From assembly GCA_004335635.1 (NCBI GenBank), contig QAXH01000862.1, forward strand, positions 1 through 45,700: a DNA stretch of 45,700 bases, written 5' to 3'. The notes under the pieces are model-generated. The model was not told where the DNA came from. It did not search any database and saw nothing but the letters and a program-made list of their open reading frames with translations. Both the position numbers and the translations under genes were made by a program. This DNA is from Chloromonas sp. AAM2. Its lineage: Eukaryota > Chlorophyta > Chlorophyceae > Chlamydomonadales > Chlamydomonadaceae. This document shows positions 1 to 10,600 of the stretch, in pieces (the first letter of the stretch is position 1; every line of letters begins with the position of its first letter).

Positions 1-811
1 GGGCCCTGCATGCAATGTATGTGGAACCTGCTTTGTACGTGGAAGATTCGGGCCCTGCATGCAGTGAGTTGCTATGTGGCTGGCAGCGAGCTCTTTTGAT
101 CAAGCGTGGCAACATGCACACATATTGATATGGTTTCTGTATGTGGCTAGAGTAAACAGCTCACAGAAGAGAGAGTGACAAAGTAAGCACAAGGCAACGT
201 TCGCTGCATGTTCTCAGTTGATGCCCTGGTACTACTGCTCAATCCTTGCCATGCAAAGCCCTCACCTCGCCTCAGACATGTACACACGGTATTACTTGGC
301 ACTTTCCTTGCCATGCACTCCATTAGCCTATGATGTTGTGTCATGTCACACTTATTTCCAATGACATGAGCCATTTGACGTACCGTGTGAGTCCATGTTC
401 CACAAGGCGCTGGAAGTTGTAGCCAGGTGCAAAGGTGAGCCGGTTGGCGCTGACTACAAGCACGTGGTGCTTGACACCTGCATGGAGCACGACCAACTAA
501 CCATGAGAACAAGCAGTCAAAAGCTAGGAAAGCAATGCTTGATAGCTCCTGATGCTATGAGCAAAGCAAAATAACGCCCCTCGCCAGATGCCATCATTAC
601 TCATTGCACAGTCCAATGCGCACACAGCCCTTGTGCCCCAAGCAACATCACACAGAGGCCTCATGATTGGGCTCCGTCGTCAACCCCATTGCACTGATAG
701 AATCCCCATGTGGGTCCTCATGGCAAGAGAACTCCATGTGCATGTGCATGCCTCAGGAATGTTGAGCATGTGCATGCTCTGGCATGTCCCTGTGTGCCTG
801 TCCCCGCCTAC
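1..811. other. Unassigned sequence at the left edge
   Basis: No gene could be recognised here. A short open plus-strand stretch from about 386 to 570 (starting Met-Phe-His-Lys-Ala-Leu and ending at a TAA near 571) reads like protein, but it has no good splice acceptor and no family I can name. The first 70 bases contain two copies of a GGGCCCTGCATGCA motif (positions 1-14 and 50-63). Treat the stretch as intergenic or as part of a gene extending left. Confidence 0.3.
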
Positions 812-984
812 CGGTGGAGGTCAGTGCCAGCTTCAAGTCCTCCATCTCTCCCTGCCAGTCACCGGGGCTGATCACCCCATTGCTGATCACATTGGCACGA
901 CCCAGCCCGAAGCCTGCAGCGCGCATGCAGAGCACGCACGTGACTGCCATGAGCATGGTCATGATCGACTTCACGTAAGAATGA
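812..984 (-). CDS. Possible exon of an unidentified minus-strand gene
   Basis: On the minus strand an AG acceptor (985-986) opens a 173-nt frame that ends at a GT donor followed by AGGC (811-810). The frame reads a hydrophobic run (Ile-Met-Thr-Met-Leu-Met-Ala-Val-Thr-Cys-Val-Leu-Cys) followed by a polar stretch with Gly-Asp-Trp-Gln-Gly-Glu-Met-Glu-Asp. This could be a signal or membrane segment. I do not recognise the family. Its phase does not join directly to the other candidate exon at 1422-1531, so at least one more exon would be needed between them. The opposite strand is also open, which lowers confidence. Confidence 0.25.
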
Positions 985-1421
985 CTGTTGCAGCATAGCA
1001 TCCATTCAAGCAAGGATAGCATAGGCCTTTGCAATTGATCATGCATGTTCCTTTTTGGGACGCCCGCTGCATGCAGAGCACTCATGCACCTGGTGAACCA
1101 TGCAACTCGTTACTTTGAGGGCCCAGGTTGCCTTGCGACTGGTTGTGCTTACACAGTGCAACACCTTCCTTCACTACGGGAGGCACAGCCAAGACTACAG
1201 CAGCTTTACCACCACATACACTGGTTTTAGTGCTGGACATAAGAACTGCCCCACGTTCTTCTTTGTTTTCAAAACCGCGCTGGGCACGATACCCATGGCC
1301 AGTTCTTGGGATGACCGCCACGAACACGCGATTGCATGGATGCTTTGGGATGGGCTCACACACATCCCTGTACCCTCCCTCATGCACACTGTACACGCAT
1401 GGAGTCCGGCGTGACCCTCAC

Positions 1422-1531
1422 CCTGCAGTTGTGTGGTGGCCTGAACGGCCGCAGCGGCAGGCAGCACCACGTGAACGGACTGGGCCAGCGGTACCAGCCG
1501 GCGGCAGCTGCCGGCAGCCATCAGGATCAAC
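1422..1531 (-). CDS. Possible exon of an unidentified minus-strand gene
   Basis: A minus-strand exon candidate lies between an acceptor of the form GTGTGCGCAG (1532-1541) and a GTGAGG donor (1421-1416). It encodes a hydrophobic, alanine- and valine-rich stretch (Leu-Ile-Leu-Met-Ala-Ala-Gly, later Val-Leu-Pro-Ala-Ala-Ala-Ala-Val) that could be a leader or membrane helix. Both splice sites look reasonable. No homologous family was recognised, and no start codon or terminal exon could be placed. Confidence 0.22.
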
Positions 1532-1584
1532 CTGCGCACACAACCCGACGACACGATCACTTGATGACCGGGACTCTTGAGCAC

Positions 1585-3180
1585 AGCCTATCACACTGTG
1601 TGACCGCCTTCCTGGGTCTGGTCACAACAATCAGGGTCCTTGGAATGTGCAATGCTGCAAAGAACCTGGTAGTTGCTGAGCAGACAATGTCTTTTGCCAG
1701 TGCTGAAAGCCCAGGCTCTGAGAGGTTTGCATGGCTACCAGAGGGCATCGGTGGAACAGTCATGAAGCTCAACACGGTCACCACCCTGACTCCTGCTACG
1801 CGGCGGATGTGCACGGGTTCACACTGAGATGCAGATGTGCAGAGGTGTGAAAGCGTGACCTGTTCTGCAAGTGTAATACCTTGCCTCATACACGTAGTAC
1901 TGCTGCTACTGCATTGTTCCTGTGCAACCTGTCGGCTGTCAGCATGAAAGCCTCTTCCAACAAACCCAACACTGGCATGCTGTGACTCACTCAAGGGCAC
2001 GTTTCCCTCCCAACGTGCTGAGAGCAGGGCTGCCCGCCTCTCCAGCCAGGACTACGACGGAAAGCGGCCTCTGCATTTGGATGAGAACACAATGAGCCTG
2101 GGTTGATTGAATAACGTTGGTTGCAGCGATCGACCACCCGTGCCCATTCAGCAGTTGATGTGCATCTCTTGATTGCGGCCTGTAGAAGCCCATGATGCCT
2201 GTGTGACGCGTAGCATAATAGCTAAGGATGCCTGTGCGACATGCACGTGACATGGAGTGACATCAGAGCATGAGCAGGCCCTGCATGCATGTGGCACTCG
2301 CCATGAAACATGCGGTATTGTCAGGTGCATGCAGGACAGAGTGACGATTGTCACATGATGATTGGACATGAATGCCACATGGCGATGAAACGCATGAACG
2401 TACATGGCCTACGGTACATGACGCGAAACGCCGTTGAATGTCTGAGATGTTGCGTATCGGAACGCACCATGTCACAATGTTCGCGTCAGCGGGAATTGCG
2501 TGGCCTGGGCTCCCAGCGTGCTAAAGTAGCCTCGTCCAAATGCACTCAAATCAGCCAAAGGAGTTCTGATTATGCGATAATGATCTTCTGGTAAGTGCGT
2601 GTGTCTGCATCGCAATGCGTGAACCGCGGTCCACGTGCAGCCGGTGCAAATCTCACACTTTTTTTGGAGCGCGGAAATCGCCGTACATAACTGCTTGCAA
2701 CAGTACCACGACGTGCAGCAATGCCAGTGGACATGCGGTGCATGTCATGCTGTAGAGTTAGAGACATGCTGGCTGTTACGTCCGGCAGACGGTGGCACGC
2801 GCTTTACGTGGGCTGTGGTGGCCCCTACCCAGCAAGCTTGTCAAAACCAATCGCAACAGCTAAGCAGGAGAAGGCCAATGTGCTCCGAGGGTTATACCCT
2901 GTTGCCGACACAACCTGGTCAGGTGCGTCAATTGATATGTCACTGCAGTGGATGTAGGGCAGTGGGCTCCCCTGAGTCCCATTTACTCTGTTGCTATGGC
3001 ATACCTGCTAGGCAGGTGGCAGCTGGTTGTATGTTGCCGGACAGAACGCCACAGCTGCTGCGCCTACCAATGCCTTACCGGCCTCAATGCATTAGATGAT
3101 GGGAGAGCATACCATGAGCACAATTCACGTAAACATATCGGACGTCCAACACTCCTGGCTGCATCATCACAAAAAATGAA
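1585..3180. other. Unassigned intergenic sequence
   Basis: This stretch has open frames up to about 150 codons, for example a plus-strand one at 2635-3099. None shows domain motifs, flanking splice sites or a protein-like composition. I see no RNA gene and no mobile-element protein. It is probably intergenic sequence or old repeat. Confidence 0.3.
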
Positions 3181-3189
3181 TTCACCCTG

Positions 3190-3970
3190 GGCCTGACGGT
3201 AGGCCCCAGTATGTACCCGAAAAGTAAGTACAATATAATGAGCTTTCTGAGGGCAGCTTACAAGGAGGGAGTGCACACCATGAAGCACGTAGTGACCTTA
3301 GCCGTAAGGGGTATTGCACCCCATGGTGGGTCTGTTGACCACCAAGAATTGTGAATAACAGAACACTGGATAAATGGGAAATGGTTGACTTAATGGCAAT
3401 GGAGGCAGCAGCAGCCGCAAAAACTGTGTGGGCCATAACACCAGGTGCCAACTCTGAGTGCAGGCAGTCAAGGTGAGAGCAGTGCATGGCCCACATATCC
3501 GCTGTCTGCTGTGCTTCACAAGCAGCTAAGGCCGCACCGTACAGGTTGTCACCCATATAGTGAGTAGTCGACTGAGCGAACTGCCTGGCCTGACAGGTTG
3601 CCTACGTGCTCCATGTCATGGCCTACAGTCATGCGGCGGCCAGGGCCCTCCATGTGCAGAACCAAGACCTTGCCCTGCAACAAAATGAGTCCAGATGCCA
3701 GTGTGTTGGTTGCATCACAGGCCGTCTGATAGAATTTGTTTGCCAAAGAGTATCCTGAAGCCCTTCCCTGGATAGACATGGATGGAAAAGGAGGCGCAGC
3801 AGTGTGTGTGTGTGTGTGTGTGTGTGTTGTGCTAATCTTCCGAGTTGTGCGTACCCTTCTACAACACATTTGGCCTGCCTGTAAAACATCGTGTGCGCGT
3901 ATTCCTAGGCTAGATTGACATTGCTGGTAACGTGGTGATTGATAAACCTCATTGTGTCCTGCAGTCCGCA
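3190..3970 (-). pseudogene. Possible degraded coding fragment (minus strand)
   Basis: Two adjoining minus-strand frames look protein-like. The first (about 3780 down to 3549) reads Leu-Ala-Asn-Lys-Phe-Tyr-Gln-Thr-Ala-Cys and, later, Gly-His-Asp-Met-Glu-His-Val-Gly-Asn-Leu, then stops at a TGA. The second overlaps it in another frame (3556 down to 3182), starting Met-Gly-Asp-Asn-Leu-Tyr-Gly-Ala-Ala. A frameshift at the junction would explain both as one broken gene or transposon relic. A TG microsatellite interrupts the upstream part at about 3802-3827. A 30-bp piece near 3259-3288 recurs with few changes near 13770-13799, which suggests repeat-derived sequence. No family was recognised. Confidence 0.22.
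3802..3827. repeat. TG dinucleotide microsatellite
   Basis: Thirteen TG units in an almost perfect run on the plus strand, followed by TTGT. Confidence 0.9.
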
Positions 3971-5160
3971 CTGCACCTGTCCATGGTGTTCATGCCCCTT
4001 CTTCAGAATTGCCTGGATGCGATTGATCGCTGCTGAGTCTGGGCCGGCAGAGTTCGGACCTGGCGCGCCTGCAACAACCAAGACATTTAAAGTGGGCCAT
4101 CAACCATCACACTCACTTCAACTATCATCACATTCGTAACCCAATCTTGCCTACCCTAGGGCTGCATGTGCAATAAACTCAAAAACTATTTTTTCCTTTC
4201 TAGGTTAAAAGCATGCCATATTTTTACCGTTATCAAACATCTGCGCTTGACAGCTCCCGACGCGGTGGCCTGTCCGGCCCGGTCGGGTACTTTCATGTTT
4301 TTGGCTCAGCGCCATCCCAGCCAGAAAAAAACTGCCGATAGACCGGCCCACACCACAGCTTCACACAATACCGATATGCAGAAGTTGCTATTGTACCTTT
4401 TTCTAGCCATGCATGAACCTGTTGAGGGGAGTGAAGACAGTTGAATTTCAACCTGAGACCCCAACATGGGTCTCCTATGGGTTCACTGTCCTACGCCATA
4501 CGCCATGTCACACAATCCGATGCCGCATCTGGCACACACCGGATGTGTTTGCCGAAGTTGGTGCAGCAGAGGCTCTTACAGCGGCTGTTGATCTTTTTTC
4601 ATGCGGAATCGTCGCAACTGTGTGCGCGAGCGAACCGCGCAGCATGGTCGACATCGACAGTGGCTGATCTAAGCAAGATAAGTCAGGCTTATGGAATAAT
4701 AACACTAGTCCTGTTTTCAAGGCAGTGTCGCGACTTTTTTGTTCCGCAAAAAAATCAGCGATTCCGGAACGAAACGTGTGGCGACCTCATTTTCAGTCAC
4801 TGTTCAAATTTGAAAGGTTGACGCCCAAGAGAGTGGTGGACGCCCCTTGGCATGACGTACTGTGATTACATGGCAAGAAGGGCATTCAGGTTGAGAGAGG
4901 TCAGACCACTAGCCCGTCGCTCTGTGCACTTTTGGCCAGTGTGATTGGATTTTTGTTGGAATCCCTCCCCTCATGTGATTGGATGCCGTGAGCTAGTGAT
5001 AGCCTTCTTGCCTTGTAAATACACCACGGAAAGGCGTTGGTGCCTGGTGGCACTCAATTGCTCCACCATGAACTGTGCATACCAAACCGCACGGATGAAC
5101 AGCATGCCATGCCATGCCACTTAGGACGGAAATGCGCCAAGAGGTATAGCAGAGATGTGA
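3971..5160. other. Unassigned intergenic sequence with an imperfect hairpin
   Basis: No gene was recognised. The visible structure is an imperfect inverted repeat at 4727-4785: GTCGC (4727-4731) can pair with GCGAC (4781-4785), and GTTCCG (4741-4746) with CGGAAC (4765-4770), separated by an A/T-rich internal loop. Its role is unknown and it may be chance. Confidence 0.3.
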
Positions 5161-5164
5161 GGCC

Positions 5165-5398
5165 ATGTGCAGTGTCCGTGATGCGGCTGTGCCATGCCAT
5201 TTTCCCTCGACCTGCCAAACTGTGAACATGTCTGCAGCCAGTCGCAGTGTGCTGCAGCCAGTCGCAATGTCACAGGAACACAAAAACAACCTGAGCGCAT
5301 GGTCAGAGCTCCTACACCACGGTTACATTCTCCTGCTGTTCTCCACCATCTGTGTGTTGCTGGCCCTGCTGATCGGTCCCAAACGTGCTGGCTGTTGA
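5165..5398 (+). CDS. Possible small single-helix membrane protein or exon
   Basis: An open frame of 77 codons contains one strong hydrophobic segment near its C-terminus (around residues 53-71, Gly-Tyr-Ile-Leu-Leu-Leu-Phe then Ile-Cys-Val-Leu-Leu-Ala-Leu-Leu-Ile-Gly). Pro-Lys-Arg and a stop follow, a layout like a tail-anchored protein. It could start at Met35 instead. The next plus-strand frame (5385-5825) is also open for 146 codons with partly protein-like composition, so a spliced gene is conceivable. No family or expression evidence supports it. Confidence 0.18.
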   Translation: MCSVRDAAVPCHFPSTCQTVNMSAASRSVLQPVAMSQEHKNNLSAWSELLHHGYILLLFSTICVLLALLIGPKRAGC

Positions 5399-5825
5399 GT
5401 GCGGGCTCAGGTGTCAATCCCAACAGTGGGAAAGCTTCACACAAAATAGAAACCCCCCTCGCACAACAATCAACTTGTGCGTGCGTGCCTGGCAGAAAAG
5501 TCCAAGCTGTTGTTCTCATGCACCGTGTTTTTTTAACAAGCCAGTGCACGTGCTGCACAATCAGTTTGCAGAGCTTGTACGCAAAGCCACCACCTACATA
5601 GAATCTCTCACATCACAGAACCACTCAGACTCAGTGCTCACAGCAAAACTACCAATGCACGACAATCCCCTACTGAGCAACCAGAAAATCTGTCCACTTA
5701 TGCATGCATGTGCATCAGCCCATTCAACGTGGCAAACCTTTGACAAAAGTGCTCAGACATGGGTTGGTTGGGAGTGGGACAGGTCTGGTTGCCCCCATTC
5801 ACGTAAGCGGAAAGAACATGGCTAG

Positions 5826-6295
5826 TTGGACGGGCTTGCTTCCCTCCCTTGGTGTCAGTGGCCACACTCCAGCTGTGTCGTACAGCGTATAGTCATGTAG
5901 CGTACAAACCACACCATGTCACAATAAAATGCGCCATGGCTGCACCAGCGCCAGCAAAAGGCTGAGCTTGACACGTTGAGTGACTTGCCCACCCAGGTAA
6001 GGTTAGAGAGGTGCATGCCTATGAGGCACACAGGCGTGCTCAATGCAGCATGGGTGGAGTGGCTGATGGGCTACGGGCAAGGGTGGACCAATGCTGCGTG
6101 TGTGTGGAACGCTTGGTTAGGTCAGCAATGCAGGAACTCGCCTCGCCTTTTTTTGTAAACACATGGCCAGTGTGTGGCAGTGGTGATCGTGGCCATGTAG
6201 GCGTTGGAAGCGTCACCAGCGATAACTTATACTTTTCACTGGTATGTAAACATGCCTAAGCCCCTAACGCACCCCCAACTCTCAAGACCTCATGA
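5826..6295. other. Unassigned sequence, likely 3' flank of the 146-residue protein gene
   Basis: No coding or RNA gene was recognised. The stretch lies just past the stop codon of the minus-strand gene and probably holds its 3' untranslated region. I did not find a minus-strand TGTAA poly(A) motif within it. Confidence 0.3.
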
Positions 6296-7206
6296 TCACT
6301 GCTTGGGGGCCTCCTTTGTCTTGGCTGGGGGCGCCTCGCGCTTTTCCGTCTCTTGAGGCGGCTTTTCCTTCTTGGGGTTGCCTGCTGGGATGGGGTCAGG
6401 CCGCCTCTCAGGCATCTTGGGACCTGCAGCCAGAAACGGATCGCTTGTCGAGTTGACATGTTGATAACACCAGGTTGCAGAACAGCATGCACATGCTCTC
6501 ATTTCAGCATTACAACCAAGGCAAGGCTTCAATCGTGTACATCCCATGACCCAGGACAGAAGCTACAAAACGGTGTCTGCCTGATGAGGCTACACAGACG
6601 TCCAAGTTCACGACCTTTCAGTACAGAAGCCCGCAACTAATACGAGTATGATACTAGTCCGTGCGCATATTCCAAAGATTAAATCCAAGGCTTGATCCCT
6701 TGCTGTTTCTGGAGTATGGCCGGCTTGCACACATCACCTTCATCACACCTTGAATTCAGACCGCACCTGAAGGAAGCTCTGGAGCCCCCTGATCAGGCCG
6801 CTCTGCAGGTGTGAACTCAGGCATGGGTGGGGCGTACAGTGGTTGCTCTTCCCGCCTCGATGGCTGGAAGTCAGGCACTGTGTTGGGTTGAGGTACCCAG
6901 CTGGGCTTGACGAAGTCCTCATCACGGTTTGGGGTGGGCCGCTGCCATGTGGCCAAAGGGGTTATGCTGTTCCTGCTGCACGCAGCTGATGCGTGAAGCG
7001 GCCCAGCATTGGTGGCTGCAGCGCAGAAGTTCAGCATCAGGGTTTGCCAACGCTCACACTGATCTGTCGACACATGGAGGTCATGTTGCACACGACAGGC
7101 TGCATGGATTCAGGGCTGGCTGCAGTGACTTGTTAAACGCACCTGGTCGTCTCGAGCATGGTGATGCAGCACACGCTCCTACTGACGATCGCAGGGTGAA
7201 AGACAT
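6296..7206 (-). CDS. Small proline-rich protein with plastid-like leader (three exons)
   Basis: Exons on the minus strand: 7143-7206, 6767-7015 and 6296-6423, with the stop at 6296-6298. Phases 1/2 and 1/2 close and give 146 residues. Exon 1 starts Met-Ser-Phe-Thr-Leu-Arg-Ser-Ser and is rich in Ser, Ala, Arg and Cys with almost no acid, like a chlorophyte plastid transit peptide. The mature part is proline-rich with charged clusters: Asn-Arg-Asp-Glu-Asp-Phe-Val, repeated Pro-Asp and Pro-Glu, then a Lys/Glu/Pro tail ending Lys-Glu-Ala-Pro-Lys-Gln. There is no membrane segment. I do not recognise the family. An alternative acceptor further in (near 6990) would shorten exon 2 in frame. The gene is divergent from the apyrase gene. 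Exon 3 and most of exon 2 are well supported; exon 1 is inferred from splice phase and leader composition. Confidence 0.55.
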
Positions 7207-7604
7207 GGGGTTCACGCGTTAGCGCAATCAAAAATCGTTTGCTCAAGCAGGTCGTATATTTGCAAGCCCGAGCGAGTGAAAGCCCTGACACTGAGAAACC
7301 TCCAAATGGCCAACGGCCAACGGAAAGCCTTCGTCGTCAAGCGATTCGAGCACAAGGCATGAAGCGCTGCTTGCTGTGCCAGCCAGTGCGCTAGTGGCTG
7401 CAAGGGTTGCGCACTCGCCGTGGCCGTGATTGCCGGCTTTGTAATTTGAAGGTGGCAGATCGCTCAATGCTGTACAGGGATCTTGTTCAATAATCAAAAG
7501 GGATACCTCCTCAGCCTCACAATCGCGTGCGCGAGCGGGCCGCGCTCGCAAAAGGCCCTAAGCAAGGTTACGCCGGCCAAACGGATTTGAAGCGAGGAGG
7601 CCAA
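7207..7604. promoter_or_regulatory. Divergent promoter between the small-protein and apyrase genes
   Basis: Only 398 bp separate the two start codons, which point away from each other. The half nearer the apyrase gene is CpG-rich (about 7500-7604). On the minus strand an AAATATACGAC stretch (about 7251-7261) is the only TATA-like motif, roughly 50 bp from the small-protein ATG. The region has an open minus-strand frame (7243-7551) that I read as noncoding. Confidence 0.45.
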
Positions 7605-10600
7605 ATGAAGCGGCCGGACGGGATTTCAGACTCACTGTGGAGGTACTGCTGGGGCACTAGCAAGCAACGTACTCGTGCTTTTGTGAGGTGAAGCCCACCT
7701 TGCCCCATGCAAGCTCACACTCACTCAGCCCTTCATGCGATTATTCTCCGCCATGTACTCATTGCTTGACTTCCGTACATGTTGCTGCTGCAGGTACCGT
7801 GGAGTTCTTCTCGTGCTGCTCATCCCGGTGAGACGGGACACCCCAGGCAGCTACAGCCCAGCTCTGTACCTGCGGCCTGACAACACAACAGTGTGAATCT
7901 ACACATCCACAGTCAAACATGTCATACATGCCACTGTTGTAGACTGCGCATACCCAAGCTGCAGATGCACGAAACGATGTGCAAAGATTGAGCTGCAGCA
8001 GGGTCTAGGCAGGCAATTGATGGCTTTGAAGCGGTGTTGAGTGCTGCCCTGCTTCCTCTTGCTGTGCTCCTTGGACAATCATGAGTGGCCTTCATGGGAT
8101 GTCCCATGATCGCACGCACATCACCGGCATTCTGGTCTCTTACCCGCCACATTTGTATGCCAGCCCATGCTGTGCTTTGCCTCTGCAGGTGGTTTTGATC
8201 GCTGCTGTATTCGCTTTCCTCCCCCGCTCCCAGACACTGGCGCAAGACCCGAGCCACAACATCAGGGAATTCCATAACCACAACTCAGGCACACGCTTTG
8301 CAGTCGTGTTTGATGCGGGCAGCACAGGCAGCAGAGTGCATGTGTTCAGGTGCGTTCGTGCATGCGGCAACGTGCCAACTTCACGCGAATGCATTTAAGG
8401 GACCAGTGTTCGCAGTACAAAAGTTGGCCGAGTGTATAGCTTGACAGCTGAGTGGATAAGCAGGTAGTGTACTTCTGCCGAGATGCAGATGGCGGCTGAA
8501 TAAAAGTCTTATGTGGATGTCTTTTGTGAGGTGACTGAAACCGCGTTTGGGGTTGCAAAAGCAGTTAACAGTTTGCAGGCAGGGCACTGCGATCTGTCAA
8601 GCCCTGCCGTTCGTGGCCATCACTCATTGGTCCCTGCAGTATTGCATCCCAACAGGGTAGTGTCAGTCATCAACCTGGCGTATTCCATCTTTAATTCCTC
8701 AACAGTTCAAACTCACCGATAACAGCACTGACTTAGTCCACTGGTCACACCTCACATGTAGGTTTGACCTGGACAATGGCAAGCTGAAGCTTCACAGCGA
8801 CACCTTTGAGCAGCTCAAGCCCGGGCTCAGCTCGTACGCAGACGACCCCGCTAAGGCAGCGGCCTCGCTCCAGCCGCTGATTGACACAGCCATCAAGACA
8901 GTGCCTAAGGAATTGCAGGTAAGCCTAACACTGCCCATGGCCAACCAGCTTACAGCATACTGAATGTCATTCAATGAGTTGGGTTTGCAATGATTCCTAG
9001 GCTGTTCAACACCCTAACATTGAACAGCCTGAGGTTGCCAACAGAGGTGTTTTATTGTGTTCTGTTTGGACTTGTCGCCGGAAGGTTGCCCAGCAGAGCT
9101 GCTGGCCACTGCAGTGTACGTACTGCATGCCAAATGCCTTATTGGAGTCGCAGATGTGCACAACGGAACAGTGTCATCATATGATGCGATGCAGGCGGTC
9201 ACACCCGTCTCTCTGAAGGCCACAGCAGGCTTGCGATTGCTCCCTGGAGACAAGGCAGACAAGATCCTGCTGGCCGTTACAGAAACGCTCAATGCAACGG
9301 GTTTCAAGATGGCCGAAGGGGCTGTGGGCATCATGGATGGTGGGTGCAGGAGCTGGGTTGACTCATGACCACACCACGTTAGGTGTGACATGGACCACAC
9401 TAGGCCATGGAAAATCATCACATCGGGTGGACTGGTGGATGCTAGGCCGTGACGCACTTGCTGCAGTCCTCCTTGTGCACCCGGTCAAAAGAACAGTTGC
9501 GGGAAGCCAGCGGCCTTGATATGTGCGCTTGTGCGTGTTTGTGAGTGCCGGTGGTTGCAAAATTGAAGCGCAGGGAGGGCTTTGAGGCCCTCAACAATGG
9601 TGTTACCCATGTGGTCGAGTTCTGTCTAGATTATGAACAGAGACCAGCGGTTCTGATTATGTGCATCATGCTGGTATGCAGGCAAGGACGAGGGCGCGTA
9701 CGCATGGCTGACCCTTAACTACTTGTTGGGCCGGCTGGGGTCGGGGCCGCAGGAGACAGTGTCGGCCATTGACCTGGGGGGAGGCTCCGTGCAGGTGGGG
9801 AGGGTGGGGTTAGGTACAGTTCAAGGCCCCATGTGTGGGATATGTGTGCTGTGGTGATAGTGGTTGGGGAACAGGGCGTGCAATGAGCAGACCAGTGACG
9901 CTTGAGCAGCACAGGGATTTCAAAGTGTGTCGGTGATAGTGGCTGATGGACTTCGTGTTAGCAACAACAGCCCTCAAGCATGCGATGGGGTGGTGGCGCT
10001 GGTGCAGCATGGCAGATCGAAGGGATCTCTGACACACAGCTGAAGGTGCACAAACATGGAAGGCCAGGTCAACATGTTCCCTGGAGGCCTTTTGTGTGGA
10101 TCATTTCTCCCCATGCCATGCAGGAAGCGTTTGCCATGACATCGGAGCAGGCCAAGGCAGCACCCAAGGAGTCGGTCACCAAGCTCAATGGAGGGGGCAA
10201 GTCCTACCATGTGTACGTGCACAGGTCAGTGATGCCAAGTGGGTGGGACGAGCCGGGGCCCAGTAGTTGCAGGCTACTATATCCAGCGTGGTCATGACGG
10301 CGTGTGTGGTTTTGTGTATGATGGATGTAATGAGTGCGCTCAGATGCGCTGCGCACAAGCGTCATAGCCTGTTACCTGTTTACGCCGCGTTTGCTGCGTG
10401 AGTTGCGATTGGTACGAGGGCACACAAGGAGGAGAAAGAGGGAGAGTGTGTATGCCGTGCGATTCATGCGAGGGACCTGAGAGCCAGAGGGAATGCGGTG
10501 TAGTCTGTTGATGCCATGTGCAATGCGATCAGCACGAGGGATGAATCAAGCAACATGAGGGAGCTGAGAAGGTGAAAGAGTGGGTTGTCTTGTTTGTTGC

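Noticed and set aside
588..998. 136-codon plus-strand open frame
   Set aside because: His/Met-rich composition typical of CATG-rich noncoding sequence, and it overlaps a better minus-strand exon candidate.
2635..3099. 154-codon plus-strand open frame
   Set aside because: Irregular composition, no domain, no splice context and no supporting start signal.
7243..7551. 102-codon minus-strand open frame upstream of the small plastid-like gene
   Set aside because: It has no clear start and lies in the divergent promoter; the downstream ATG at 7206 gives a phase-consistent leader exon instead.
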